Assembly (NCBI RefSeq): GCF_000443165.1
Contig: NZ_ATJV01000103.1
Location: 1-64,000 of the forward strand
Source: Thauera terpenica 58Eu
GTDB lineage: Bacteria > Pseudomonadota > Gammaproteobacteria > Burkholderiales > Rhodocyclaceae
Length of the DNA stretch: 64,000 nucleotides
Direction: 5' to 3'
Shown: one piece after another, positions 38,095 through 47,557 of the stretch
Layout: each line of letters begins with the position of its first letter
Position numbering within the stretch: position 1 is the stretch's first letter
Made by a program: the position numbers and the translations under genes
Notes under the pieces: model-generated
What the model saw: only the letters and a program-made list of their open reading frames with translations
What the model was told of the DNA's origin: nothing
Databases searched by the model: none

Positions 38095-39069
38095 ATGCAA
38101 CTTCTCCTCGCCTTGATCCTCATCTGGCCGCTGGCGCTGCAGGCGGCCGAGTGGACCAGTCGCCCCTTGCAGGAGCTGGCCGTTTTCGCCGAATTCCGTG
38201 CGCCGGCGGCAGTGGTCGCCGCCGATGAGGCGCGACTGGCGGCCGAGGTCGGCGCCCGCATTCTCGCCATGCCGGTACGTGCGGGTGAGGCGGTGGCGCA
38301 CGGTGCCGAACTGGTGCGTCTGGACGACGCCAGTTACCGCCTTGAGCTCCAGCGCACTCAGGCCCAGCTGCGCCTCATCGAGGGGCGCATTGCGCTTGCC
38401 CGCGCCCAGCTCGAGCAGTCGCGCGCGCTCGCGCAGCGCGGCTTCATCAGCGCCGATGGCCTGCGCATCCGTGAAACCGAGCTCGAAGTGTTCATCGCCG
38501 AGCGCGATGCGGCCCAGGCGGCGCGGGCTGCCGCCGAACTGGCCCTGACCCGCTGCGTGATTCGTGCGCCTTTCGCTGGCGTGGTGCGTGAGCGCCACGC
38601 CGCGGTGGGTGAGCTGGCGGTACCCGGCACCGCCTTGCTCAGTTTTGCCGCCAGCGCCAATGCCGAGGTGCGCGCACAGGTGCCCGCTGCACAGGTCGCC
38701 AGTCTGCAGGCTGCAGCCGAGCTTGTGCTGCACGCCGGCGGTGATGCGCATGCCTTGCGCCTGCGTCGGGTCTCGCCCCTGCTCGATGCCGCCGGCCAGG
38801 TGCGCGAGGCGGTGCTCGACCCGCTTTCCCCGCTGCCGCCCGGCCTGGGCGGCGAGTTGCGCTGGCGCAGCGTGAGGCCACAGTTGCCGCCCGCTTACGT
38901 GCAGCAACGCGATGATGTGCTCGGGGCCTGGGTCGAGCGTGAGGGCGCGCCGGTGTTCGTCGTGCTGCCACAGGCCCAGGCCGGGCGCGCGGTGACGGTC
39001 GATTGGCCGCTGGCGACCCGCGTCATCGACGAAGGGCGCTTCACCCTGTCGCCGCAGGCGGCGCGATGA
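38095..39069 (+). CDS. RND-pump periplasmic adaptor (membrane fusion protein)
   Basis: A 324-residue HlyD/AcrA-type adaptor. A signal peptide (MQLLLALILIWPLALQAAE) is followed by a lipoyl-like half domain (ARILAMPVRAGEAVAHGAEL), a helical hairpin (LQRTQAQLRLIEGRIALARA) and a beta-barrel (VIRAPFAGVVRERHAAVGEL). It bridges an RND pump to an outer-membrane channel. The stop overlaps the pump start in ATGA. No TolC-type gene is adjacent. Confidence 0.9.
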   Translation: MQLLLALILIWPLALQAAEWTSRPLQELAVFAEFRAPAAVVAADEARLAAEVGARILAMPVRAGEAVAHGAELVRLDDASYRLELQRTQAQLRLIEGRIALARAQLEQSRALAQRGFISADGLRIRETELEVFIAERDAAQAARAAAELALTRCVIRAPFAGVVRERHAAVGELAVPGTALLSFAASANAEVRAQVPAAQVASLQAAAELVLHAGGDAHALRLRRVSPLLDAAGQVREAVLDPLSPLPPGLGGELRWRSVRPQLPPAYVQQRDDVLGAWVEREGAPVFVVLPQAQAGRAVTVDWPLATRVIDEGRFTLSPQAAR

Positions 39070-42000
39070 AGGGGCTCTACGGGCGGCTGATCGACAACCA
39101 CCCGCTCGCCAACATCGCCTTCCTGATCGTGCTGCTGGGCGGCATCGCCAGCTACCTGAGCCTGCCGCGCGCGCAGGACCCGGAGATCAACTTCAATTGG
39201 GTGAGCATCGTCACCGCGCTGCCGGGTGCATCCGCCGAGGACGTCGAGCGCGAACTGACCGGCCCGCTCGAAGATGCGATCAAGCAGGTGAAGGACATCC
39301 GCTTCGTGTCTTCCTCCAGTCGCGAAGCGGTGTCATCGATCCTGGTGCGCTTCGAGGAGATTTCCGAGCGCCAGTTCGACAAGCGCGCCAACGATCTGCG
39401 CCGCGAGATCCAGAACAAGGCCTCGGCTGAATTGCCTCCCGATGCAACCGATCCGCAAGTAGTTGAAATCACCAGCTCGAATGGCTTCCCGACCGCCATC
39501 CTCGTGCTCCACGGTGCGGCGGGCGAGGCGCTGCGTGCGCAGGCTTTTGCGCTGAAGCGCGAGATCGAGGGCCTGGCGGGGGTGGATCAGGTGATTGCAG
39601 CCGGCTTCGACGAGCCGGAGCTGCATGTCGACTTCGACCCGGGGCAACTGGCGGCGACCGGGCTATCGCCAATGCAGCTCGCTGATGGCGTCGCGGCCTG
39701 GTTTCGCAACACGCTGGGCGGACGTATCCGCGTGCAGGACCGCGAATGGCTGGCGCGCCTCGAAGGCAAGACGCCAGACCCGGAACAGCTCGCGCAGGCG
39801 GCCATCATCACGCCGCAGGGGCGGGTGGCGCTGGACGAAGTGGCGCAAGTGGCGCGCGGCCACGAGCGCTCCGGACAGCTCGTGAGCTACAACGGCGAGC
39901 CCGCGGTGATGCTGTCGATCACCAAGCAGGCGCGCACCAATACCTTGCAGCTGGTCGAACGCCTGCAGGCGCATGCGGTGCAGCGCAATACCTTGCTCGC
40001 TGCGCAAGGCATGCGTCTGACCCTGGTCGACGACCAGACGCATGCGACGCGCAGCGCGATCTCCATCATGGAGTCGAACGCGGTGTTCGGCCTGCTCGCG
40101 GTGCTGGCGACGTGCTGGCTGTTCCTGGGCTCGCGCCTGGCCGTGCTGATCGGCCTGGGTGTGCCTTTTGCGCTGGCGGGCACCTTCATCGCCGTCGACC
40201 TGGTGGGCAACACGCTCAACCTGACGGTGCTGCTGGGGGTGGTGATCGCGCTCGGCATGCTGGTCGACGACGCGGTGGTGATCGTCGAGTCCATCTACTA
40301 CCGTCTGCAGCGCGGTGAGCCGCCGCGCAGCGCGGTGATCAACGGCATCAGCGAAGTGGGTCTGCCGGTGCTGGCCTCGGTGCTGACCACGATCGCCGCC
40401 TTTCTGCCCTTGATGCTGCTGCCGGGCATCCTCGGTGACTTCATGTTCATCGTGCCCTTTGTGGTCACCGTCGGCCTGCTGGTGAGCCTGCTCGAGGCCT
40501 ACTGGATCATGCCCACGCACATCCTGATCCTGGGTCTGGACAGTCGCCGCAGTCGCCTGCAGCCCTGGCGCGAGCGCTTCACCCGCAGCGTACGGGTCAA
40601 GTATGCGCGCCTGCTTGTTACCGTGATGCGCCGCCCCAAGGCGGGCATGGCGGTGCTGGTGCTGGTGATGGCCGCCGCCGGTGGGGCGCTGGCTTCGGGC
40701 ATGGTGCGCCTGGAGTTCTTCGCCTTCGACCCCATACGCCTGTTCTATGTCAGCGTTGATATGCCTGCAGGCGTCACCCTCGAGCGTAGCCTGGACGAAG
40801 CCCAGCGCGCGGTACGTGTGGTGGAGGACGCGTTGCCGGCCAGTGAACTGCGTGCGGTCGCCGCCTACTCCGGATTGAAATTCTCCGACACCGAACCAGT
40901 GTACGGCGACCAGTACGCGCAGGTGCTGGTGTCGCTGCTGCCGCGCGGCGATGGCATGCGCGACACCGGCGACATCATCGCTGCGCTGCGCCCGCACATC
41001 GAAGCCCTGAATGGCGAGGGGCGTTTTTCCTTTCTCGAGCTCAAGGGCGGGCCGCCGACGGCACGGCCGGTCAGCGTCAAGGTGAAGTCCGACGACTACC
41101 CGCAGCTGCGCGCGGCCGCCGATGCGATGCTGGCCGAGGTGGCGCGCCTGCCCGGGGCGAAGGACATCACCGACGACGACGTGCCCGGGCGCAACGAGCT
41201 GCGTCTGCTGTTGAACCGCGAGAAGCTCGCCCGCGCCGGGGTCGCGCCGGGTGAGGTGTCGCGTCTGCTGCGCTTGTATGGCGAGGGCGAGATCGTGGCC
41301 ACCACGCGCGCGGCGGGCGAAAAGATCGAAGTCGTGGTGCGCGCACGGCCGGAGAACTTTGTCGATGTCACCGAGCTGCTGCAGCGCACGGTGGCGCTGG
41401 CCGACGGCCGTCAGGTGCAGCTCGGTGAGCTGGTCGACCATGAGCTGCGCCTGTCCAAAGGCTACATCCGCCACTATCAGCTCACGCGTGCGATCACCGT
41501 CGAAGCCGAGCTCGATCGCACGCTCATCGACACGGTGAGCGCCAACGATCGTCTGAAAGCAGCCTGGGCCGCGCTGCAGCCACAGTTCCCGGGCGTGGAG
41601 CTGGACTTTTCCGGTGAGTTGGAGGACATCAACGAAAGCCTGAATGCGATGGGGCGCCTGTTCGCGCTCGGGCTCGGCCTTATCTACCTCATCCTCGCGG
41701 CGCAGTTTCGCAGCTACTGGCAGCCGGTGATGATCCTGGTCACGGTGCCCCTGGCCTTCACTGGCGTGGTGTTCGGCTTGCTGCTGTCGGGCAATCCGCT
41801 GTCGCTGTACACCTTGTATGGGGTGATCGCGCTCACCGGCATTGCGGTCAATTCGGCGATCGTGCTGATCGATGCCGCCAATGAGCGCCGCGCCGTGGGC
41901 ATGAGCGTGCAGCACGCCATCATCTATGCGGCGCGGCGGCGCGTGGTGCCCATCCTGATCACGTCCACGACGACGATCGGTGGCCTGTTCTCGCTCGCGG

Positions 42001-42134
42001 TGGGCCTGGGAGGCAAGTCCTTGATGTGGGGGCCGGTGGCGGCGAGCATCGTGTGGGGCCTGGGTTTCTCCACCGTGCTCACCCTGTTTGCGATTCCGCT
42101 GGTGTATCGCCTGGCCTTGCAACGCAGGACTTGA
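39066..42134 (+). CDS. RND-family efflux transporter
   Basis: A 1022-residue HAE1-like RND pump, close to the AcrB length. It has the first membrane segment NIAFLIVLLGGIASYLSLP, the porter domains, the proton-relay Asp pair in GMLVDDAVVIVESI and a TM10 Lys/Asn region in NSAIVLIDAANERR. It is coupled with the adaptor at 38095. It differs from AcrB in its N-terminus (GLYGRLIDNHPLA), like the AcrB/AcrD/AcrF-family homologues of unknown substrate in betaproteobacteria. Substrate cannot be deduced. Confidence 0.94.
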   Translation: MKGLYGRLIDNHPLANIAFLIVLLGGIASYLSLPRAQDPEINFNWVSIVTALPGASAEDVERELTGPLEDAIKQVKDIRFVSSSSREAVSSILVRFEEISERQFDKRANDLRREIQNKASAELPPDATDPQVVEITSSNGFPTAILVLHGAAGEALRAQAFALKREIEGLAGVDQVIAAGFDEPELHVDFDPGQLAATGLSPMQLADGVAAWFRNTLGGRIRVQDREWLARLEGKTPDPEQLAQAAIITPQGRVALDEVAQVARGHERSGQLVSYNGEPAVMLSITKQARTNTLQLVERLQAHAVQRNTLLAAQGMRLTLVDDQTHATRSAISIMESNAVFGLLAVLATCWLFLGSRLAVLIGLGVPFALAGTFIAVDLVGNTLNLTVLLGVVIALGMLVDDAVVIVESIYYRLQRGEPPRSAVINGISEVGLPVLASVLTTIAAFLPLMLLPGILGDFMFIVPFVVTVGLLVSLLEAYWIMPTHILILGLDSRRSRLQPWRERFTRSVRVKYARLLVTVMRRPKAGMAVLVLVMAAAGGALASGMVRLEFFAFDPIRLFYVSVDMPAGVTLERSLDEAQRAVRVVEDALPASELRAVAAYSGLKFSDTEPVYGDQYAQVLVSLLPRGDGMRDTGDIIAALRPHIEALNGEGRFSFLELKGGPPTARPVSVKVKSDDYPQLRAAADAMLAEVARLPGAKDITDDDVPGRNELRLLLNREKLARAGVAPGEVSRLLRLYGEGEIVATTRAAGEKIEVVVRARPENFVDVTELLQRTVALADGRQVQLGELVDHELRLSKGYIRHYQLTRAITVEAELDRTLIDTVSANDRLKAAWAALQPQFPGVELDFSGELEDINESLNAMGRLFALGLGLIYLILAAQFRSYWQPVMILVTVPLAFTGVVFGLLLSGNPLSLYTLYGVIALTGIAVNSAIVLIDAANERRAVGMSVQHAIIYAARRRVVPILITSTTTIGGLFSLAVGLGGKSLMWGPVAASIVWGLGFSTVLTLFAIPLVYRLALQRRT

Positions 42135-42200
42135 GCACGCGCCGGCTTGCCGCGGCTGGGCCTGTGTCGCTATGCTTGGCGGCTTTGGTGGCGGTAGCCA

Positions 42201-42905
42201 ATGGAATCTGCTTTCCGCCGCGGCGCCCGCGAGGGCGTGCGCGACTTCCTGCCGATCTCGGTCGGTCTCCTGCCCTGGGCCGTGGTGACCGGCATCGCCA
42301 TGCGCTCGATCGGTCTGACCGAGCTCGAGGCGCTGGGCATGAACCTGCTGGTGTACGCCGGCACCGCCCAGCTCGGCGCCTTGCCGCTGATCGCCGCGGG
42401 CGCGCCGCTGTGGCTGATCATGCTCACCGCGCTCGCCCTCAATCTGCGCTTCGTCATCTTCAGCGCGGCGATCGCGCCGCTCTTTGCCGGGCGGCGCTGG
42501 AGCACGCGACTGCTGTCGAGCTATCTGCTCGTCGATGGCGTGTTCGCGATCTGTGCCGACAAGGCCGTCACCAGCGATGACCCGCAATGGCGCTGGGGCT
42601 ATTACATCGCGCCCTCGGTGTTCAACTGGCTGGTGTGGCAGCTGTTCGTGGCCGGAGGTGTGTTCGGCGCCGAGTTCGTGCCCAGTGACTGGTCGCTGGA
42701 GTTCATGGTGACGATCGCGCTCATGGTGCTGGTGCTGCCCATGTTGCGCAGCCGACCGATGCTGGTCGCGGCGCTGGCGGGGGGACTGGGGGCGGTGTTG
42801 CTGCGCGGGCTGCCCTTGCGCCTGGGCGTGGTGGCGGGCATCGCCATCGGCATTGCCGCCGGGTTTGCGGCCGAGCACTGGCAGCAGCGTCGGGAGGCAG
42901 CATGA
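42201..42905 (+). CDS. azlC: AzlC-family branched-chain amino acid exporter subunit
   Basis: A 234-residue membrane protein with the AzlC blocks FRRGAREGVRDFLPISVGLL, LVYAGTAQLGALPLIAAGA and ALNLRFVIFSAAIAPLF. About six membrane segments are visible. With AzlD it exports branched-chain amino acids and analogues. The stop overlaps the azlD start in ATGA. Confidence 0.93.
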   Translation: MESAFRRGAREGVRDFLPISVGLLPWAVVTGIAMRSIGLTELEALGMNLLVYAGTAQLGALPLIAAGAPLWLIMLTALALNLRFVIFSAAIAPLFAGRRWSTRLLSSYLLVDGVFAICADKAVTSDDPQWRWGYYIAPSVFNWLVWQLFVAGGVFGAEFVPSDWSLEFMVTIALMVLVLPMLRSRPMLVAALAGGLGAVLLRGLPLRLGVVAGIAIGIAAGFAAEHWQQRREAA

Positions 42906-43228
42906 CCGAAGGTCTGTGGCTATGGCTGGCGTTTGTGCTGATGTCGATGACGACGATAGGCACCCGCGGCAGCTTCATCCTGCTCGGTGAGAAAGGACGC
43001 CTGCCCTCTGCCCTGCAGCGCGCCTTGCGCTATGCACCTGCGGCGGCGCTGTCGGCGCTGGTGTTGCCCGACCTGCTGCTCGACGGCGCGACGGTGTCGC
43101 CCTTCAACCCCAAGTTTGCCGCCGGTGTGGTGGTGGTGGTGGTGGCGCTGCGCTGGCGCAATCCGTGGCTGCCCTTCGTGCTCGGTATGGGCGCGCTGTT
43201 GATGATGAGAAAAGGGCTGGGCTGGTAG
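42902..43228 (+). CDS. azlD: AzlD-family transporter subunit
   Basis: A 108-residue protein with four membrane segments and the AzlD signature FVLMSMTTIGTRGSFILLG near the N-terminus, followed by LRYAPAAALSALVLPDLLL. It is the small partner of AzlC. A stem of nine pairs (43214-43222 with 43241-43249) overlaps the stop and may end the transcript. Confidence 0.93.
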   Translation: MTEGLWLWLAFVLMSMTTIGTRGSFILLGEKGRLPSALQRALRYAPAAALSALVLPDLLLDGATVSPFNPKFAAGVVVVVVALRWRNPWLPFVLGMGALLMMRKGLGW

Positions 43229-43315
43229 CTTTCGCGACCTGCCCAGCCCCTGGCGGCTGCGTACCGCGAGGCCGGGCCCAATCGGGCGTGCGGGCTCGCG
43301 GTGGGAGCGCAAGGC

Positions 43316-44737
43316 TCAGCTTTTCTTCGCTACGCCGTGCTCGTCGCCGGCTTCGATGGCGGCGGTGTTGTCACTGATGATGGACAGGTCGCGCTGGCCA
43401 CGCTGGGCGGCGTTCGGGCGCTCGATCAGCCAGTACAGCACCAGGCCGATCACCACCGCATAGACGGTGGCTTTCGGGTCTGGCATCGCCAGGGTGACCG
43501 CAACGATGCCGGCCACGCCGCGCTCGGTCGAGCCCTTCAACTCTTCCATGCCCACCATGATGCAGATGTAGGCGGTCAGCACCAGGGTCAGTGACAGCGC
43601 GATCGGCAGCACGGGCTTGAACACCGACACCAGCGGCAGAATGAAGATCGCGATCAGGCCGGTGATCCAGAACGTGCCGCCACCGGAGTAGATCGAGTCC
43701 ATCGCCTTGCGACCGAGGGCGTAGCGCTCGGCCACGGTGGCGTGCGCAGCGGTCCACAGCGGACCGGCAAGACCGGGCCAGGGTGCGAGCAAGGCGTGCA
43801 GGCCATTGCGCAGAGCGGTCACGAGGTGAACGCGGGTGACGTCGAGCTCGATCTTTTCATCCTGACGCAGGTGGTCGACGCGCTTGCACAGGGTGAAGCC
43901 GACGACGATGTCGCCGAAGGCAATGACGTAGGCAATGATCGCGGTGGGGATCGCGAGCAGGAACATGTCCATGCTGGGCATGCCCACGTTGAACACGAGG
44001 TAGTTCATCATCAAGCCGAAGTCGGGCTGGGTGATGCCCCACTGGACGTCGGGCAGCGGATACTCACCGATTGCCCAGCCCACCATCATGGCAATGAGCA
44101 TGCCGGGAATCATGCCGAAGTTCGAGATCATCTTGGCGATGCGGTTGTGCTCGACGATGTGCTTGAACGACAGCGAGAACAGGATGTAGGCCGACACAAT
44201 CGAGCCGATGAGCAGTGAGATCGGGGTGTTGTCGATGCGACCGCCGGTTTTCAGCTCACCCATCATGGCCGCGATGCCCGCGCCGATGATGATGCCGCTC
44301 TTGAGCGAGTTCGGGATGATGGTGACCAGCCTGTTGCCCAGGCCGGTCAGGCCAAGGAAGAGGAAGATGATGAACACCTCGAGCTGGAGGGCGAACATCG
44401 CCTTCACCGCCTCAGGGCCGGGCTCGAAACCCTGCAGGTAGAGCAGCACGACCGGGATGGCGGGTGTGATCCAGCCCGGCACCAGGGGAACGCCGAGCAG
44501 GGCCGGCAGCAGGTAACCGACGCCAGCGATGACGCAGAAGGCCAGCGCAGCCTCATAGGGCATGCCCAGGTACTTCATCAACAGCGGAATCATGCCCAGG
44601 CTGACGACGAACATGAACAGGCCCTGCATCATCTCCGGGAATTCCCAGCGGTAATGGATGAAGGGCAGGCGGATCTTCAGCGGGCCGAGCGGCCAGTAGG
44701 GATGCTCGGCACCGTATTGGCGTTCAATTGCCATCAT
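43316..44737 (-). CDS. NCS2-family xanthine/uracil-type permease
   Basis: A 473-residue permease with about twelve membrane segments. Blocks such as SLGMIPLLMKYLGMPYEAAL, NSLKSGIIIGAGIAAMMGEL and IAYVIAFGDIVVGFTLCKRV place it with the NCS2/SLC23 nucleobase-ascorbate family, though it lacks the clearest purine-binding motif. It imports a nucleobase-like or organic anion solute; the substrate is unassigned. It is divergent from a hybrid sensor kinase and a response regulator that could control it. Confidence 0.75.
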   Translation of the reverse strand: MMAIERQYGAEHPYWPLGPLKIRLPFIHYRWEFPEMMQGLFMFVVSLGMIPLLMKYLGMPYEAALAFCVIAGVGYLLPALLGVPLVPGWITPAIPVVLLYLQGFEPGPEAVKAMFALQLEVFIIFLFLGLTGLGNRLVTIIPNSLKSGIIIGAGIAAMMGELKTGGRIDNTPISLLIGSIVSAYILFSLSFKHIVEHNRIAKMISNFGMIPGMLIAMMVGWAIGEYPLPDVQWGITQPDFGLMMNYLVFNVGMPSMDMFLLAIPTAIIAYVIAFGDIVVGFTLCKRVDHLRQDEKIELDVTRVHLVTALRNGLHALLAPWPGLAGPLWTAAHATVAERYALGRKAMDSIYSGGGTFWITGLIAIFILPLVSVFKPVLPIALSLTLVLTAYICIMVGMEELKGSTERGVAGIVAVTLAMPDPKATVYAVVIGLVLYWLIERPNAAQRGQRDLSIISDNTAAIEAGDEHGVAKKS

Positions 44738-44964
44738 TGACTCCAGGTGTTGTTGTTTTGGACACAGGGCTTGCCCAGGGCAGAACAGCAGCCGGCAGGG
44801 CGGCTAGGGCACGGCTTTGGCCCGGCGCGGAGAATGACAAAACATCGTGTCGCCAATTGCGCCGCAATGTACTCAATCTTGTCCGGCGCTTGCGGGCGCT
44901 GGAGGGCGCTCTAGAATGGCGCGCTTGTGCCCGTCGCCGACGGGTGGGGCAGGAGCGCGCAGGC

Positions 44965-46524
44965 ATGAGTTCGGAACAGCAAACGGCGGGCGCGACCGGG
45001 CTGAGTCATGGTGAGCTGCGCTTGCGCCAGATCACCGACACCATTCCCGCCCATGTCGGCTACTTCGACCGCGACTGGATGTTTCGCTACGGCAACAAGC
45101 GCTATGCGCAGTGGTTCGGTACCAGCAGTGAAGGCATGAAGGACAGGCCCATCCTCGAGGTCATCGGCCAGCACGTGTTCGATCAGGTCGAGAGCGCGGT
45201 GCGGCGAGCCCTCGGTGGAGACGAAGTGACCTACGAATACAGCATGCCGGGCCGTGGTGGCGAGCTGCTGCATGCGCGCAGCACGCTGGTGCCCGATTTC
45301 AACGCGGCCGGCGAGGTCGTGGGGTGCTATGTGCATGCGGTGGACATCACTGAACAGCGGCGCACGCAGAGCGCGCTGGCGCAGGCACAGAAAATGGAAG
45401 CGATCGGCCAGCTCACCGGCGGCCTCGCGCACGACTTCAACAACATGTTGACGGTGGTGATGGGCAATCTGCAGGGTCTGGTCGAAGTCCTCGCCGAGCA
45501 TCCCGCCGCCGCCGCTGCCGCTGCCGACTATGTCGAGCCTGCGTTGGCCGCGGCCGAAGGCGGTGCGGGCCTGGTTCGGCGCCTGCTGGCCTTTTCGCGT
45601 CAGCAACCGGTTGCGCCCGTGGTCGTCGACGTCAATGCGCTGGTGCTGGGCATGGCGCGCCTGATCCGGCGTTCGCTGCCCGACACCATCAGCATTGCCA
45701 CCGCAGCGCGTGACGTCGAGCTGCACGCGCTGGTCGACCCCGGGCAGCTCGAAAGCGCACTCCTCAACCTCGCCTTCAATGCGCGTGACGCCATGCCCAA
45801 TGGCGGCGAGTTGCGTATCGAGTGCTCGCTCGACTGCATCGAGGGCAGGGCCGCGGCTGATCTCGAACTGTCACCGAGCTGTTACGTGCAGATCGCCGTC
45901 AGCGACAACGGCACCGGTATGGACAGCAGCATCCTGAGCCATCTCTTCGAGCCCTTCTTCACCACCAAGAAGTTCGGCTTTGGCAGCGGCCTGGGCATGG
46001 CCATGGTGTATGGCTTCATCAAGCAGTCGGGCGGCGGCGTGCGGGTGCGCAGCCGCCAGGCGGTGGGCACCACGGTGTCCTTGCTGCTGCCGCATGCACC
46101 GCGTACCACCGCAGCGGCGCAGCCGGTGCCACGTGTGCCCACCGAGATGGTGGCCAAGCTCCTCGACGCTCGTCTGGTCCTGCTCGTCGAGGACGATGAC
46201 AAGGTGCGCGGCGTGGTGCGCAAGCAGTTGTCGGCGCTGGGCTGTGCGGTGCTTGAAGCCGAAAGTGGCCACGAAGCGGCCGACATGGTCGAGAATATCC
46301 CCGCGATTGCATTGGTGCTGACGGACATCGTCATGCCGGGCGGCATGGATGGACGCGCGTTGGCGCGCTTCGTGCGGCGCTTCCGGCCCGAACTGCCAGT
46401 GGTGCTGATGAGCGGCTACGCGGAGACGCGCGGCGCGACACGCGAGGATGGCGAGCTGCCGATGCTCGACAAGCCCTTCACCCTCGAACGTCTGGTGGAG
46501 GTTGTGCGCGCCGCAATGGCCTGA
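44965..46524 (+). CDS. Hybrid sensor histidine kinase (PAS-HisKA-HATPase-REC)
   Basis: A 519-residue cytosolic kinase. The PAS domain (about 20-140; ITDTIPAHVGYFDRDWMFRY) is followed by the phospho-accepting His156 in GGLAHDFNNMLTVV, an HATPase domain with AFNARDAMPNGGEL, SDNGTGMD and GFGSGLGMAM, and a receiver domain with Asp454 in VLTDIVMPGGMDG. No membrane segment is seen, so the signal is internal. A 237-residue response regulator follows after 18 bases. The ATG at 44965 is preceded by AGGAGCGCGCAGGC. Confidence 0.93.
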   Translation: MSSEQQTAGATGLSHGELRLRQITDTIPAHVGYFDRDWMFRYGNKRYAQWFGTSSEGMKDRPILEVIGQHVFDQVESAVRRALGGDEVTYEYSMPGRGGELLHARSTLVPDFNAAGEVVGCYVHAVDITEQRRTQSALAQAQKMEAIGQLTGGLAHDFNNMLTVVMGNLQGLVEVLAEHPAAAAAAADYVEPALAAAEGGAGLVRRLLAFSRQQPVAPVVVDVNALVLGMARLIRRSLPDTISIATAARDVELHALVDPGQLESALLNLAFNARDAMPNGGELRIECSLDCIEGRAAADLELSPSCYVQIAVSDNGTGMDSSILSHLFEPFFTTKKFGFGSGLGMAMVYGFIKQSGGGVRVRSRQAVGTTVSLLLPHAPRTTAAAQPVPRVPTEMVAKLLDARLVLLVEDDDKVRGVVRKQLSALGCAVLEAESGHEAADMVENIPAIALVLTDIVMPGGMDGRALARFVRRFRPELPVVLMSGYAETRGATREDGELPMLDKPFTLERLVEVVRAAMA

Positions 46525-46542
46525 TCAGGCGGAGGGGGAGGC

Positions 46543-47256
46543 TTGAACGATAAAGCGCAGGCTCTGATTCATGTGGTCGAGGACGATGTCAATGTGGCAG
46601 GCCTGATCATCGCCACGTTGGAGCGCTTCGGTTATCAGCACGCGGTGTTCCCCTCCGGCGGCGAGTTCCTGCGCCAGCTGCGGGTGCAGTCACCCGATCT
46701 CGCCATCCTCGATCTCGGCCTGCCCGACATGGACGGCATGGACGTGCTGCAGCAGCTGCGCAAGCGCCACCGCTTCGGCCTGCTCATCGCCACCGGCCGG
46801 GTCGACACCCATGACCGCGTGCTGGGGCTGGAGCTGGGCGCCGACGACTACGTGGTGAAACCCTTCGAGCCGCGTGAACTGATCGCGCGCGTGCGCAGCA
46901 TCCTGCGCCGCTATCAGCCCGAGCCACAGCCTGCGGACCTGGCGTTGCGCGTCGCTCACTTTGCGGGCTGGCGTTTCGAGCATGCGAGCCACCGCCTGAT
47001 CTCGCCCGAGGGCATCGAGGACACCCTGAGCCTGGCGGAGTCGCAGCTGCTGAGCGCCTTTCTCGAGCGCCCCAATCAGGTCCTGTCGCGTGAGCAATTG
47101 CTCTCGGGGCGCGATGTCAGCGCGCTTGACCGCAGCATCGACCTGCGCGTGTCGCGTCTGCGCAAACGTTTCGAGCAGGGCGGACACAGTGGCAAGTTCA
47201 TCAAGACGGTGTATGGCGCCGGCTATCTGCTGGCCACGCCGGTGAGCTGGAGCTGA
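46543..47256 (+). CDS. OmpR-type response regulator
   Basis: A 237-residue regulator. The receiver (about 8-120) has DD in HVVEDDVN, Asp57 in LAILDLGLPDMDG, and Lys in DDYVVKPFEPREL. A winged-helix domain follows (ESQLLSAFLERPNQVLSREQ and RLRKRFE with YGAGYLL). The TTG start at 46543 has GGAGGGGG at a spacing of seven. It is the partner of the hybrid kinase just upstream. Its targets may include the divergent NCS2 permease. Confidence 0.93.
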   Translation: MNDKAQALIHVVEDDVNVAGLIIATLERFGYQHAVFPSGGEFLRQLRVQSPDLAILDLGLPDMDGMDVLQQLRKRHRFGLLIATGRVDTHDRVLGLELGADDYVVKPFEPRELIARVRSILRRYQPEPQPADLALRVAHFAGWRFEHASHRLISPEGIEDTLSLAESQLLSAFLERPNQVLSREQLLSGRDVSALDRSIDLRVSRLRKRFEQGGHSGKFIKTVYGAGYLLATPVSWS

Positions 47257-47289
47257 GCGAGCGCAGCTGGGGTGTCGCGCTGGCGGTGT

Positions 47290-47544
47290 TTACGCCGGCT
47301 CGACCCAGACGTGGCGCGCCACCTCGTGCTCGATGGCGAGTTCGACGTGCTCGCACAGCAGCACCGTGAGCGGGTGCTGTTGCAGCACCTTCACCGCGTG
47401 CGCCGCCGACAGGCCGTAGGCGTGCAGTTGTTCGCGCTGCAGGGGGTCGATCTCGTCGCCGAAATCGACCACGCGCACCATGCGTCCCACCGGGGTGCCG
47501 ATCAGGCGGATGCGCTCATGCAAGGGGCGGGGTGTGGCGTTCAT
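47290..47544 (-). CDS. feoA: Ferrous iron transport protein FeoA
   Basis: An 84-residue SH3-like protein of the FeoA family (RIRLIGTPVGRMVRVVDFGD, then QLHAYGLSAAHAVKVLQQHP). FeoA is a small cytosolic partner of FeoB. Here it follows feoB after a 13-base gap, the reverse of the common feoA-feoB order. It converges on the response regulator gene. Confidence 0.88.
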   Translation of the reverse strand: MNATPRPLHERIRLIGTPVGRMVRVVDFGDEIDPLQREQLHAYGLSAAHAVKVLQQHPLTVLLCEHVELAIEHEVARHVWVEPA

Positions 47545-47557
47545 GATGTGAGTGCCC

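Noticed and set aside
39663-42878. A 1071-residue ORF antisense to the RND pump
   Set aside because: The sequence is Arg/His/Gln/Asp-rich with no domain and mirrors the high-GC codon pattern of the real gene on the plus strand.
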